Shown: positions 27,142-38,677, counted from the first letter of the stretch. The stretch: DNA of 64,000 nucleotides from Azospirillum sp. B510 (GCF_000010725.1 NC_013857.1:490001-554000); one strand, 5' to 3'. Translations and numbers: made by a program. Notes: generated by a model from the letters alone, not told the origin.

Positions 27142-27173
27142 TATTCGAAACCGGGGTGAAACGGGGTGCGGGC

Positions 27174-27647
27174 ATGATCCGGCTGAGCAAGCTGACCGAC
27201 TATGCCATTGTCGTCTTGAGCGAGATGGCGCGTCACGTCGGAACGGTCCATACCGTCGCCCATCTGGCCGACCGCACGGGCGTGCCCGCCCCCACCGTCG
27301 CCAAGCTGATGAAGGCGATGACGCCTGCGGGGCTGACCACCTCGCAGCGTGGCGCCGCCGGCGGTTATGCGCTGAGCCGGCCCGCCGCCGCGATCTCCAT
27401 CGCGGAAATCATCACGGCGCTCGACGGTCCCATCGCGCTGACCGCCTGCGTCGACGGCGCCGACAGCCAATGCGGGGTGGAGCAGCTCTGCCCCATGCGC
27501 GGCGGTTGGGAAAAGGTGAACCGCGCCATCCGCGGCGCGCTGGAGGAGGTGACGCTGGCCGACATGATGGCTCCCCTCACCTTCCCGCCGCCGGCAGCGA
27601 CCGCGACGACTTCCACAGCCGCCCAGCCGGCCCGCCCTGCGCACTGA
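27174..27647 (+). CDS. SUF-system Rrf2 regulator
   Basis: A 157-residue Rrf2 protein whose opening MIRLSKLTDYAIVVLSEMAR is characteristic of the SUF-operon regulator family (TIGR02944 type). Winged-helix wing at GAAGGYALSRP; three conserved Cys at 92, 100 and 106 (CVDGADSQCGVEQLC) are likely Fe-S ligands. It senses Fe-S cluster status and regulates suf. First gene of the suf operon, 45 bases before sufB, with a palindromic site just upstream. The start at 27174 is preferred to a GTG at 27156. Confidence 0.92.
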   Translation: MIRLSKLTDYAIVVLSEMARHVGTVHTVAHLADRTGVPAPTVAKLMKAMTPAGLTTSQRGAAGGYALSRPAAAISIAEIITALDGPIALTACVDGADSQCGVEQLCPMRGGWEKVNRAIRGALEEVTLADMMAPLTFPPPAATATTSTAAQPARPAH

Positions 27648-27692
27648 ACGGCGCGCACCGAACAGCATTCTTGAGAAGGACGAGGCAAAGCC

Positions 27693-29177
<1,485 letters not shown>

Positions 29178-29181
29178 GCAT

Positions 29182-29232
29182 CCCCCTCCCCCGCGATCGG
29201 ACGACCTATGGTCCGCCGAGAGCGGGGGAGGG
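29182..29232. repeat. GC-rich palindromic repeat, copy A (inside the suf operon)
   Basis: CCCTCCCCCGC (29184-29194) pairs perfectly with GCGGGGGAGGG (29222-29232), and an inner CGGAC/GTCCG stem sits in the loop. The order of elements (C-rich arm, CGATCGGA, inner dyad, GCCGAG or similar, G-rich arm, then GGGTC) is shared with the copy at 59326-59373. It lies between sufB and sufC. Confidence 0.75.
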
Positions 29233-29306
29233 TCGGGATGGGAGCAATCAAGTGTGAAGACCGGACGGCGTGCCGGCGGCCTGAAGAAGACAACGAGGCG
29301 AAGACG

Positions 29307-30058
<752 letters not shown>

Positions 30059-30059
<1 letters not shown>

Positions 30060-31420
30060 TGACGGCCCACCATTCCCCCCTTCACCCCATGACCTATTCG
30101 ACGCGCGGCGCCGACCCGGCGACGGCGCCGGCCTTCCTGGCGCCGCTCGATCAACTGGGCGCCGGCCTGCCCGGCAGCGGCCTGTCCTGGCTGACCGAGT
30201 TGCGCGCCGCCGGCCGTGAGCGCTTCGCCGCCGTCGGCTTGCCGACGATCAAAAACGAGAGCTGGCGCTACACCAACCTGCGCGACCTCGCCAAGACGAG
30301 CTTTCTGTCGGCGGCTCCCGCCGCGGCAAGCATCGACCTGCTGCCGACCTTGCGGGCCGAGGGCGGCCCGCGTCTGGTCTTCGTCGACGGCCGCTTCCGC
30401 GCCGACCTGTCGTCGGTCGGGGGCCTGCCGCCGGGTGTCGAGCTGCTGAGCCTCGCCGCCGCTCTGACCAGCCACGGTGACCTGTTGGCCGACCATATCG
30501 GCCGCCTCGCCGTGGCGGACGACCGTCCCCTGGTCGCGCTGAACAGCGCCTATCTGGCCGACGGCCCGGTCCTGCATGTGCCGGCCGGCGTCCAGGTCGA
30601 ACGGCCGGTCGAGCTGGTCTTCGTGTCGGTCGGATCGGAGGCGCAGGCGACCGCCTGCCACCCGCGCAGCCTGCTGGTCGCCGAGGCCGGCTCGAAGGCG
30701 GCGGTGGTCGAACACCATGTCGGCCGCGGCGCCGGCACCACGCTGGCCAACCATGTCACCGAGGTGTTCGTCGGCGAAGGCGCCACCCTGCACCATTACA
30801 AGTCGCAGTGCGAGGGCGGCGGCGCCATCCACCTGTCGCACATCGCGGCGACGGTCGCGGCCGGCGGTTGCTACGACAACTTCATCCTGACGACCGGCGC
30901 CAAGCTGTCGCGCAACGAGGTGGTCAGCCGGCTGGACGGCACCGACGCGCGGACGCATGTCAGCGGCGGCTATCTGGTCCGCGGCACCCAGCATGCCGAC
31001 ACCACCACGCTGATCGTCCATGCCCAGCCGAACGGCACCAGCCGCGAGGTCTATAAGGGCGTCATCGACGACAGCGCCCGCGCGGTGTTCCAGGGCAAGA
31101 TCACCGTCTGCCCCGGCGCGCAGAAGACCGACGGCTATCAGTTGAACCGGGCGCTGCTGCTGTCGGACGGCGCCGAGATCGACAGCAAGCCGGAACTGGA
31201 AATCCACGCCGACGACGTGAAATGCAGCCATGGCTGCACGGCGGGCGAGTTGGACGACGATGCGCTGTTCTACCTGCGCGCCCGCGGCATCGACCGCGAC
31301 ACCGCCCAGGGCCTGTTGATCGGCGCGTTCCTGTCGGAATCGCTGGAGGAGATCGCCGAGGAGTCGATCCGCGACGCCTTCCAGGGGATCGTGGCCGGCT
31401 GGCTGGAGGAGCAGAAGTAA
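30059..31420 (+). CDS. sufD: Fe-S assembly protein SufD
   Basis: A 453-residue SufD subunit, partner of SufB and SufC. Family marks are NESWRYTNLRDLAKTSF near residue 65, the beta-helix core, DDSARAVFQGKITVCPGAQKTDGYQLNRALLLS, and the C-terminal ADDVKCSHGCTAGELDDDALFYLRARGI with the conserved His-Cys region. The ATG at 30059 overlaps the sufC stop by one base; a GTG at 30056 is an alternative start. Translationally coupled to sufC. Confidence 0.96.
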
Positions 31421-31422
31421 CC

Positions 31423-32685
31423 ATGTCCGATGCCATCCTGAACCAAGCCTACGACGTGCAGCGGGTGCGGGAGGACTTCCCCGTTCTCGCCCGCAGCGTC
31501 CACGCCAGGAAGGGAAAGCCCGGCAAGCCGCTGGTCTATCTGGACAGCGGGGCGTCCGCCCAGAAGCCGCGTCAGGTCATCCAGGCCATGACCCGCTTCC
31601 TGGAGGAGGATTACTCCAACATCCACCGCGGCGTTCATTTCCTGTCGCAGACCGCGACCGACCAGTTCGAGGCGGTACGTCTCAAGGTCGCCCGCTTCCT
31701 GAACGCGCCCAGCGACCGCTGCATCGTCTTCACCCGCAGCTCGACCGAGGCGATCAACCTCGTCGCCAGCAGCTATGGCCGGACCTTCCTGAACGAAGGC
31801 GACGAGGTCGTCCTGTCGATCATGGAGCATCACGCGAACATCGTTCCATGGCAGCTGCTCCAGGCCGAGAAGAAGATCGTCATCAAGGTCGTGCCCTGCG
31901 ACGAGTTCGGCGTCCTCGACATGGACGCCTACAAGGATCTGCTCTCCGACCGTACGAGGCTGGTGGCGATCACCCATTGCTCCAACGTTCTCGGCACCGT
32001 CACCCCGGCCAAGGCCATCGCGAAGCTGGCGCATGAGCGCGGCGTCCCGGTGCTGTTCGACGGCAGCCAGGCGGTGGTGCATGGCACGGTCGACGTGCAG
32101 GACATCGACGCCGACTTCTACGTCTTCACCGCGCACAAGCTCTATGGCCCGACCGGCCTCGGCGTGCTCTACGGCAAGTATGACCTGCTGAAGAAAATGC
32201 CGCCCTACCAGGGCGGCGGCGACATGATCGAGAGCGTCAGCTTCGAGGGCACCACCTTCAAGGCGCCGCCGTCACGCTTCGAGGCCGGCACGCCGCCGAT
32301 CACCGAGGTCATCGGGCTGGGTGCGGCCATCGATTACGTCGAGGCTCTCGGCCGAGACGCCATCGCCGTGCACGAGCATGACCTGCTGCAATACGCCACC
32401 CAACAATTGTCCCAGGTCGAGGGGCTGCGCATCGTCGGCACGGCACCCGGCAAGGGGCCGATCATCTCCTTCGCGCTGGAGGGGGTGCACCCGCACGATG
32501 TCGGCACCATCGTCGACCAGTATGGCGTCGCTGTGCGCGTAGGCCGCCACTGCGCCGAGCCGCTGGCCGAGCGGTTCGGCGTCGGCCCGACCGTCCGCGC
32601 CTCTTTCGGCCTCTACAACACCCGGGAGGAAGCCGACGCGCTGGTCCAGTCCCTCCAGGCGGTCAAGGAGTTCTTCGGAGCATGA
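31423..32685 (+). CDS. sufS: Group II cysteine desulfurase SufS
   Basis: A 420-residue PLP enzyme that takes sulfur from L-cysteine. The PLP lysine is K239 in FTAHKLYGPTG and the persulfide-forming Cys is C377 in RVGRHCAEPL, with the short loop typical of SufS (group II) rather than IscS. The opening VYLDSGASAQKPRQVI and HRGVHFLSQ blocks are also typical. It starts two bases after sufD and overlaps sufU by four bases. SufU is its likely sulfur acceptor. Confidence 0.97.
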   Translation: MSDAILNQAYDVQRVREDFPVLARSVHARKGKPGKPLVYLDSGASAQKPRQVIQAMTRFLEEDYSNIHRGVHFLSQTATDQFEAVRLKVARFLNAPSDRCIVFTRSSTEAINLVASSYGRTFLNEGDEVVLSIMEHHANIVPWQLLQAEKKIVIKVVPCDEFGVLDMDAYKDLLSDRTRLVAITHCSNVLGTVTPAKAIAKLAHERGVPVLFDGSQAVVHGTVDVQDIDADFYVFTAHKLYGPTGLGVLYGKYDLLKKMPPYQGGGDMIESVSFEGTTFKAPPSRFEAGTPPITEVIGLGAAIDYVEALGRDAIAVHEHDLLQYATQQLSQVEGLRIVGTAPGKGPIISFALEGVHPHDVGTIVDQYGVAVRVGRHCAEPLAERFGVGPTVRASFGLYNTREEADALVQSLQAVKEFFGA

Positions 32686-33149
32686 TCGACGATCTGCGCG
32701 AGCTGTATCAGGAAGTGATCCTGGATCACGGCAAGAATCCCCGCAACTTCCGCCATCCCGACGACGCCAACCGCGAGGCGAAGGGCGAGAACCCGATGTG
32801 CGGCGACCGCTTCATGGTCTATCTGACCCTGAAGGACGGGGTGGTGGACGACGTCGCCTTCCAGGGGCGCGGCTGCGCCATCTCCACCGCCAGCGCCTCG
32901 ATGATGACGGAGCTGGTGCACGGCAAGACGGCGGAGGAGGCGGAGACGCTCTTCCACGCCTTCCACGAGCTGTGCACCCAGGACGAGCCCGACATCCCCG
33001 AGGGCGTCGATGACGAGACCATGGAAAAACTGATGGTGATGTCCGGCGTGCGCCAGTTCCCGGTGCGGGTGAAGTGCGCGACCCTGGCCTGGCACGCCAT
33101 GAACGCCGCCCTCCACGGCGAGGCCACGGCCTCCAGCGACCAGTATTGA
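32682..33149 (+). CDS. sufU: SufU-type sulfur-transfer scaffold protein
   Basis: A 155-residue IscU-fold protein with the SufU metal site C40, D42, C65 and C132 (NPMCGDRF, GRGCAIS, KCATLAW). SufU uses its Zn-bound Cys to accept persulfide sulfur from SufS. The insertion between the second and third Cys (about 20 extra residues compared with IscU) favours SufU. It overlaps sufS by ATGA. Confidence 0.94.
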   Translation: MIDDLRELYQEVILDHGKNPRNFRHPDDANREAKGENPMCGDRFMVYLTLKDGVVDDVAFQGRGCAISTASASMMTELVHGKTAEEAETLFHAFHELCTQDEPDIPEGVDDETMEKLMVMSGVRQFPVRVKCATLAWHAMNAALHGEATASSDQY

Positions 33150-33165
33150 GGCAAGGGGAATCGAC

Positions 33166-33621
33166 ATGCCCGATGAAGCCCTGACCCAACGCCCGATCGC
33201 CCCGAACCCGGCGGAGGCGGAAGCACAGCTGAAGGCGGAAGCCACCCCCCCGGCAACCAACGGGGAGTCCAAGGACTTCGCCCCGATGCCCCAGCCGCCC
33301 GAGGGGTACGACCCGCGGGAAGAGCTGATGGACCGCGTCGTCGCCGCCATCAAGACCTGCTACGACCCGGAAATCCCGGTCGACATCTGGGAACTGGGGC
33401 TGGTCTACCGCGTGGACATGGATGGGCAGCGCAATGTCGAGATTGATATGACGCTGACCAGCCCCATGTGTCCGGTGGCCGGCGAACTGCCCGAGCAGGT
33501 CCGTCAGGCCGTGCTGGGCGTCGAGGACGTCAACGAGGTCAAGATCGAGCTGGTTTGGGAACCGCCCTGGCACCAGGGGATGATGTCCGAGGAAGCCCGT
33601 CTGCAACTCGATATGTTCTGA
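33166..33621 (+). CDS. sufT: SUF-associated DUF59/MIP18 protein (SufT-like)
   Basis: A 151-residue protein with a disordered acidic N-terminus (about 45 residues) and a DUF59 domain: VVAAIKTCYDPEIPVDIWELGLVYRV, then MTLTSPMCPVAGELPEQVR. Located in the suf operon between sufU and sufA, it fits the SufT/TIGR02945-type maturation factor that helps deliver Fe-S clusters. Start ATG 33166, 16 bases after sufU. Confidence 0.9.
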   Translation: MPDEALTQRPIAPNPAEAEAQLKAEATPPATNGESKDFAPMPQPPEGYDPREELMDRVVAAIKTCYDPEIPVDIWELGLVYRVDMDGQRNVEIDMTLTSPMCPVAGELPEQVRQAVLGVEDVNEVKIELVWEPPWHQGMMSEEARLQLDMF

Positions 33622-33642
33622 GCCGTTTAGGAGACCGTCACC

Positions 33643-33987
33643 ATGGCCCGTTCCCTGCCCAAGGCGATCACGATCACCGACGCCGCCGCGGAGCGCGTCA
33701 AGGCGCTGATGTCCAAGGCCACCGATGAGATGATCGGCCTGCGCATCGGCGTGAAGGCGCGCGGCTGTTCCGGCCTCAGCTACGACGTGCAGTATGCCAA
33801 GGAGAAAATGAAGTTCGACGAGGTGGTCGAGGACAAGGGCGTCACCATCCTGATCGATCCCGCCGCCGTCATGTTCCTGATCGGCAGCGAGATGGACTAT
33901 GTCGACGACAAGTTCCAGACCGGTTTCGTCTTCAAGAACCCGAACGAGAAGGGCCGCTGCGGCTGTGGCGAGAGCTTCCACGTCTAA
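33643..33987 (+). CDS. sufA: A-type Fe-S carrier SufA/IscA
   Basis: A 114-residue A-type carrier with the three ligating cysteines C42 (GCSGLSY), C106 and C108 (CGCGESF). It carries [2Fe-2S] or [4Fe-4S] clusters from SufBCD to target apoproteins. Last gene of the operon, 21 bases after sufT. No strong terminator is seen directly after it. Confidence 0.95.
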   Translation: MARSLPKAITITDAAAERVKALMSKATDEMIGLRIGVKARGCSGLSYDVQYAKEKMKFDEVVEDKGVTILIDPAAVMFLIGSEMDYVDDKFQTGFVFKNPNEKGRCGCGESFHV

Positions 33988-34183
33988 GGTCTGGTGAAGG
34001 AGTCCGCAGGATTGTCGAGGCCGGTCCTTCCGGTCCGGTCCCGATATGTCCGTGCGAATCCGGCTGGATGACTGCATACGCGACACCACCGGGGAAACAA
34101 CCGAAAAATGTGCCCGTAATTTTGACTCTCCTCCTTTCGTGAATTATGATCCTCCGATAACTATGCATGGTTGGGGGGAAGTC

Positions 34184-35083
34184 ATGGTTCAAAGCGTTTA
34201 CAGCAGCGCCTGGGCATCCTTGACGGCCAAATCCTCGTCGGCGTCTGGTGCCAGCCCGCTTTTGGGAAAGGCAACCGCAGCGACTGCGAAGCCTCCCGCC
34301 GCCAAAGCGGGTGATGCGCCAATGGCAGCCGCGACCACCACACCGGGTGGCGACAGCGTCAAAGTCAGCAAGCTTGGCCAGGCCTTGACCGGAATGGCGG
34401 CCAAAGCCTTCGAGCATCTGGACAAGGACAGCAAGACGCAGTTGGAAACTCTGGTGGAGACGGGTCGCGTCTCCGCCGATGATGCTGTCAAGGGATTGCG
34501 ATCCCTTGCGAAAAGCGCGCTGTTCAACCGTTTCGCGGGCGAAGCGCCAGCGACGACCGAGGAGAGCGCCGCCAGCGCCCGGATGAAGGAGTTCGGAGAC
34601 AAGCGGAGCGCCGCCATGAAAGCCGGGCTGCCAAAGGAGGTCAGCGATGCTCTTGGCGCTCTTGATCGGCTGGGCGAGGCGATGAAGAACGGCTCCATCA
34701 GCCAGGAACAGGGAACTGCCGACATGTCGGAACTCCACAAGCGGCTGAGCAGCGCCAGCAGGCTGATGACCAGGGAAACCCTCACAGGATTGACCCAGGA
34801 GGAGGATGACGAGGATCACCGGCTGCTGAATGTAGTGTTCGGCAGCAAGACGAAGCGCTTCGCCGAGATCGATTTCGGGGAAGGCGACAACGAAACCGGT
34901 TCGACGACCTACAAGATCCAGAGCAAGGATGAACTGGATGCTGAAGAGCGGCTGTTTGCCGCCGGTTTCAAACTCGAAAGCAACGCCATGGCCCGCTTCG
35001 CCGCCGATTTCGACATTCCGGGGCTGGGCAAGGGAACGATGCCGGCCTGGAAGAGCCTCAAGCCGATCACGGTACCGACATGA
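34184..35083 (+). CDS. Hypothetical protein with Ala/Ser-rich N-terminus
   Basis: A 299-residue protein that I do not recognise. Start ATG 34184 with a GGGGGAAG ribosome-binding site; the preceding bases 34100-34180 are AT-rich and look like a promoter. Residues 1-60 are low-complexity Ala/Ser/Thr/Lys (SLTAKSSSASGASPLLGKAT) and lack a signal peptide. The rest is charged and mainly helical (VSKLGQALTGMAAKAFEHLD, EEDDEDHRLLNVVFGSKTKR). Codon use is native. Monocistronic. The style, a low-complexity N-terminus on a helical body, resembles the gene at 23164-24345. Confidence 0.65.
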   Translation: MVQSVYSSAWASLTAKSSSASGASPLLGKATAATAKPPAAKAGDAPMAAATTTPGGDSVKVSKLGQALTGMAAKAFEHLDKDSKTQLETLVETGRVSADDAVKGLRSLAKSALFNRFAGEAPATTEESAASARMKEFGDKRSAAMKAGLPKEVSDALGALDRLGEAMKNGSISQEQGTADMSELHKRLSSASRLMTRETLTGLTQEEDDEDHRLLNVVFGSKTKRFAEIDFGEGDNETGSTTYKIQSKDELDAEERLFAAGFKLESNAMARFAADFDIPGLGKGTMPAWKSLKPITVPT

Positions 35084-35200
35084 TCCGATAGACGGAGGGC
35101 GTCGCAACGTCGCGGGACGGCCGATCGGTCAGCGGCCGCACGCACGCTGTGCCGACCGTGAGTCATGGGGCCCCCGAATCATCCTGCGGCCCCATTCCCC

Positions 35201-36094
35201 TCACGACATCGGTTCGGCTGGCGGCTTCGGCATTTCCGGCAGCGGGATGAACTCGCCGTCGTCCAGGTCCGGCAGTTTCATCCGTCCGGCGCGCCAATCG
35301 GCCTTGGCCTGCTCGATCCGCTCCTTGCGGGAGGAGACGAAATTCCAGTCGATGAAGCGCTGCCCCAGCGGCTCACCGCCAATGGCCATGATGGTGGACT
35401 GCGTGACCGCGCTGAGCAACGCCGGATGGCCGGGAGCGAAGACGATCATCTGCCCCGCCTCCAGACGCCGCCCTTCGGCCTCGACGCTTCCGGTCACCAC
35501 ATAGACCGCACGCTGCCAGCCATCCTCCGGCAGGGCGACACGGGCACCGGGGCCGAGATCCCAATGGATGTAGAACATCGGGGAATGGGTCTCCACCCCG
35601 GCCTTGGCGCCGAAGGCCTCGCCCGCCACCAGCCGGCCACGCACACCTCCCTCCTCGAACAGCGGCAGCTCGCCGGTGCCGTAATGGCTGAAGGCCGGGT
35701 CGGTCTCCTCATCCGCTTCGGGCAGGGCGACCCAGGCCTGGATGCCATGCATCCGCCCGCCCTCCAACCGGGCCCGCTCGAACCGCTCCGAATGGGTGAT
35801 ACCGCGCCCCGCCGTCATCCAGTTCACCTCGCCCGGCCGGATCGGCTGCTCCGACCCGACGCTGTCGCGGTGCATGATCTCACCCTCGAACAGGTAGGTG
35901 ACGGTGGACAGGCCGATGTGCGGATGTGGGCGCACATCGACGTCACGGGGAAGGCCCGGTTGGAAATCGACCGGTCCCATATGATCGAAGAAGACGAAAG
36001 GGCCGACCATCCGCCGCTGGACGAAGGGCAGAACCCGCCCCACCTCGAATCCGCCGAGGCTCTTCCGGCGCTGTTCGATCACCAGAGCAAGCAT
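35201..36094 (-). CDS. Pirin-family bicupin
   Basis: A 297-residue pirin protein. The N-terminal cupin carries the metal ligands in VRPHPHIGLSTVTYLFEGE (HxH, then later His and Glu), followed by GEVNWMTAGRGITHSER; the C-terminal cupin covers about 175-260. Bacterial pirins bind iron and include quercetin dioxygenases and redox-linked regulators. Start at 36094 with GGGAGG; earlier in-frame residues are implausible. It follows the ABM monooxygenase gene by 20 bases on the same strand. Confidence 0.92.
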   Translation of the reverse strand: MLALVIEQRRKSLGGFEVGRVLPFVQRRMVGPFVFFDHMGPVDFQPGLPRDVDVRPHPHIGLSTVTYLFEGEIMHRDSVGSEQPIRPGEVNWMTAGRGITHSERFERARLEGGRMHGIQAWVALPEADEETDPAFSHYGTGELPLFEEGGVRGRLVAGEAFGAKAGVETHSPMFYIHWDLGPGARVALPEDGWQRAVYVVTGSVEAEGRRLEAGQMIVFAPGHPALLSAVTQSTIMAIGGEPLGQRFIDWNFVSSRKERIEQAKADWRAGRMKLPDLDDGEFIPLPEMPKPPAEPMS

Positions 36095-36114
36095 GGATCG
36101 TCCTCCCGACGGTT

Positions 36115-36441
36115 TCAGGTGTTCGGATCGCGCCGCACGGTCTGTATGACCTCGAAGCCCTCGAACTCCGGCGGGCCGACATAGAGCGGCTTGCGGGCAC
36201 CGGCATTGCCATGGGCGTTGCGGAAGGCCTCCGACCGCGTCCAGGCCAGGAAAGCCTCCTCCGACTCCCACACCGTATGGGAGGAATAAAGCCGATGCTC
36301 CTCGCGGTCCGGTCCGCGCAGCATGTGGAACTCGACAAAGCCCGGAACCGTGTGCAGATGGACCTCGCGGGTCAGCCAGACCTCCTCGAACTCCTGTTCC
36401 GCTCCATGGCGGACCTTGAAGCGGTTCATCGCGATGAACAT
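36115..36441 (-). CDS. Antibiotic-biosynthesis-monooxygenase (ABM/IsdG-like) protein
   Basis: A 108-residue ferredoxin-like ABM-domain protein (MFIAMNRFKVRHGAEQEFEE, VPGFVEFHMLRG, YSSHTVWESEEAFLAWTRSEAF). The size and the N in MNRF are like heme-degrading IsdG/HmoA-type monooxygenases, but heme use is not proven. Start ATG 36441 with AGGAAA upstream. It sits between a LivK-like binding protein and pirin, all minus strand. Confidence 0.85.
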   Translation of the reverse strand: MFIAMNRFKVRHGAEQEFEEVWLTREVHLHTVPGFVEFHMLRGPDREEHRLYSSHTVWESEEAFLAWTRSEAFRNAHGNAGARKPLYVGPPEFEGFEVIQTVRRDPNT

Positions 36442-36469
36442 GCCGTTTTCCTTTCCGGCGTTACGGGAG

Positions 36470-36502
36470 GGAGGCGGCCCCCTTCGAAGGTGCCCCGCCT
36501 CC
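36470..36502 (-). terminator. Hairpin after the LivK-like gene
   Basis: GGAGGCGG (36470-36477) and CCGCCTCC (36495-36502) form an 8-bp stem between the binding-protein stop and the ABM start. With no long T run, it may be an attenuator that lowers expression of the following genes. Confidence 0.4.
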
Positions 36503-36511
36503 TGTTCCCCC

Positions 36512-37621
36512 TTACTTCTGGGCAACCATCTTGGGCTGGCCGTTGTTCCAGACATACATGACATAGTTGGGCTTGGTGATGTCACCCTTCTTGTCGAACT
36601 CCACCGAACCGACGACGGTGTCATAGCTGCCGGTATGCAGGGCCTTCGCCAGCTTGCCGCCGTCGGCGCTGCCGGCCTTCTGGAGTCCCTCGGCGATGAC
36701 CTGGACCGCGGCATAGCTGTAGAAGGCGAAATTGCCCGGCTCCGGCAGACCGGCCTTCTTGAAGGAGGCGATGAGGTCCTGCGCCTTGGGATCGCTGGCG
36801 GCCGACGGGCTGTCGGTGTACAGCGTCCCCTCGCCGGCCGGGCCGGTGATCGACCAGTATTCCTGGTTGTTCAGGCCGTCGCCGGCGATGAATTGCGGCT
36901 TCAGCCCCTGTTCCTGCGCCTGACGGACGATCAGGCCCAGTTCCGGATGATAACCGCCGTAATAGACGGCATCGATGCCCTTGTCCTTCAGGCTGGTGAT
37001 CAGGGCCGAGAAATCCTTCTCGCCCGCCGTGATCGAGGTGCGATAGGCGACCTTGCCGCCGGCCTTCTCCACCGTCTCGACCACGACGTCGGCCAGCCCC
37101 TTGCCATAGGCCTGCTTGTCGTCCAGCACGGCGATGTTCTTGCCCTTGAAGGTCTGGGCCAGATAATTGCCGGCGACCACGCCCTGCTGGTCGTCACGGC
37201 CGCAGACGCGGAAGATGTTCGGGTGGCCCTTGGCGGTCAGCAGGGGGTTGGTGGCGGTCGGGGTTACCATCACCACGCCTTCCTCCTGATAGACATCGGC
37301 CGCCGGGATGCTGGCGCCGGAGCAGAGATGGCCGACCACCGCGGTGACCTGATCGCGGACGAACTGATTGGCCACCGCCACCGCCTGACGCGGGTCGCAA
37401 GCATCGTCGCCCACCTTCAGAACCAGCTTCTGGCCCAGCACGCCGCCTTTGGCGTTGATGTCCGCGACCGCCTGCTTGGCGCCATACACCGACTGCTCGC
37501 CCAGCGCCGCCACCGGACCGGTGGTCGCCGTGCCGAGGCCGATCAGGATATCGGCCTGCGCAGTGCCGAAACCGGCCAGCAGCGCCGTCGCGCTGACGAA
37601 GGAAAGGACGGTGAGACGCAT
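36512..37621 (-). CDS. Branched-chain amino-acid-type periplasmic binding protein (LivK family)
   Basis: A 369-residue periplasmic type I binding protein. Signal peptide MRLTVLSFVSATALLAGFG with cleavage after AQA; mature start DILIGLGTATTGPVAALGEQ. Blocks such as GVVMVTPTATNPLLT, IFRVCGRDDQQGVVAGNYLA and DGIDAVYYGGYHPELGLIVR-like text are typical of LivJ/LivK. It feeds an ABC permease for branched-chain or related amino acids, yet no livHMGF genes adjoin it, so it must work with permeases encoded elsewhere. Start 37621 with GGGAG upstream. Confidence 0.92.
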   Translation of the reverse strand: MRLTVLSFVSATALLAGFGTAQADILIGLGTATTGPVAALGEQSVYGAKQAVADINAKGGVLGQKLVLKVGDDACDPRQAVAVANQFVRDQVTAVVGHLCSGASIPAADVYQEEGVVMVTPTATNPLLTAKGHPNIFRVCGRDDQQGVVAGNYLAQTFKGKNIAVLDDKQAYGKGLADVVVETVEKAGGKVAYRTSITAGEKDFSALITSLKDKGIDAVYYGGYHPELGLIVRQAQEQGLKPQFIAGDGLNNQEYWSITGPAGEGTLYTDSPSAASDPKAQDLIASFKKAGLPEPGNFAFYSYAAVQVIAEGLQKAGSADGGKLAKALHTGSYDTVVGSVEFDKKGDITKPNYVMYVWNNGQPKMVAQK

Positions 37622-37789
37622 GATTGGTACTCCCAGGATGACCATTTCTTGCCGGACCATCTCCTCCGGCCTCGGCATATTTCCATTTCTGACCGATAAG
37701 ACAGGAATTTGAAAGTGCGATCATCGGGTTCGCAGCGCTCTGAAGAGGGCCGCGACCGTTCGCCGCTCCGACAAATGTCCCATTATTTG

Positions 37790-37804
37790 AGAATTAACAA
37801 TTCT
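37790..37804. promoter_or_regulatory. Dyad upstream of the IclR gene
   Basis: AGAATT-AAC-AATTCT has perfect 6-bp arms and lies 39 bases upstream of the IclR start in the divergent spacer. It is a candidate operator for the regulator. Confidence 0.4.
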
Positions 37805-37843
37805 ATTTGACACATTGGCGGCGCCGAGCCAGCATCATCGGAT

Positions 37844-38677
37844 ATGACGTTGGCTGAACAAACAACGAGCGCGATGACAGCGGCGACAGAACGGGAGGCT
37901 GATGGCGGAAGGCCGCAGGCGGCCGGCACGCAGACCTTGCTCCGCGGCTTGGCGCTGCTGGACTGCGTGGCGGCCGGCGTGTGCGACGTGAAGGGGATCG
38001 CCGCCCGCCTCGGCACCCCGCGCAGCACGACCAACCGCATGCTGGCCAGCCTGGTCGCCCAAGGCTATCTTCACCACATCCCCTACAAGGGCTATCTGCT
38101 GGGCCCGAAGCTGATCCAGCTCGGTGTGAAGGCATTGGAGCAGCGCCCGCTGGTCGCCGTCGCCCGGCCGCATCTCGAGGCGCTGGCCCAGGCGACCGGC
38201 GACACCATCCATCTCGGCGTCGAGGAGAATGGCGAGGTCTTCTATCTCGACAAGATTTCCGGGACACGGGGGTTGGAGATGCGCTCCCGCACCGGACAGC
38301 GCATGCCTCTGGCCTCCACCGGGCTGGGCAAGGCGCTGATGCTGGGGATGCCGCCGGCCCGCTGGACGGCGCTCCACGCCCTGGCCTGCCCGACCGGTCC
38401 GGCAGGCGGCCGACCACGCCCCGCCGACTGGCCGGACTTCGAGGAGCAGTTGACGCGATACGTCGCCCAGGGCTGGGCGATGGATTTGGAAGAGAACGAG
38501 CTGGGCATCCGCTGCGTCGCCGCCCCGGTGCGCGACGGCCGCGATCTGGTGGTGGCGGCGATCAGCGTCGCCAGCGCCGTCCCCTACATGCCCGAAGACC
38601 GCATGGCGACACTGGGGCCGCTGGTCCGCGCGACGGCGGAGGCAATTTCCAAGGATCTGGGATGGACAGCACCGTAA
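37844..38677 (+). CDS. IclR-family regulator of galactonate genes
   Basis: A 277-residue regulator: helix-turn-helix at about 30-85 (AAGVCDVKGIAARLGTPRST, NRMLASLVAQGYL) and an IclR effector domain at about 100-260 (VEENGEVFYLDKISGTRG, MPLASTGLGKALML, ENELGIRCVAAPV). It overlaps dgoK by 16 bases, so it almost certainly controls dgoK-dgoA and responds to a sugar acid or its KDGal product. The divergent neighbour is the LivK-like gene. Confidence 0.92.
   Translation: MTLAEQTTSAMTAATEREADGGRPQAAGTQTLLRGLALLDCVAAGVCDVKGIAARLGTPRSTTNRMLASLVAQGYLHHIPYKGYLLGPKLIQLGVKALEQRPLVAVARPHLEALAQATGDTIHLGVEENGEVFYLDKISGTRGLEMRSRTGQRMPLASTGLGKALMLGMPPARWTALHALACPTGPAGGRPRPADWPDFEEQLTRYVAQGWAMDLEENELGIRCVAAPVRDGRDLVVAAISVASAVPYMPEDRMATLGPLVRATAEAISKDLGWTAP

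Larger units (their letters stand above)
26847..27173. other. Spacer between the stress operon and the suf operon
   Basis: This 327-base spacer holds the terminator of the upstream operon near its left end and the operator candidate of the suf regulator near its right end. Between them I see no gene or further repeat. Confidence 0.5.
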
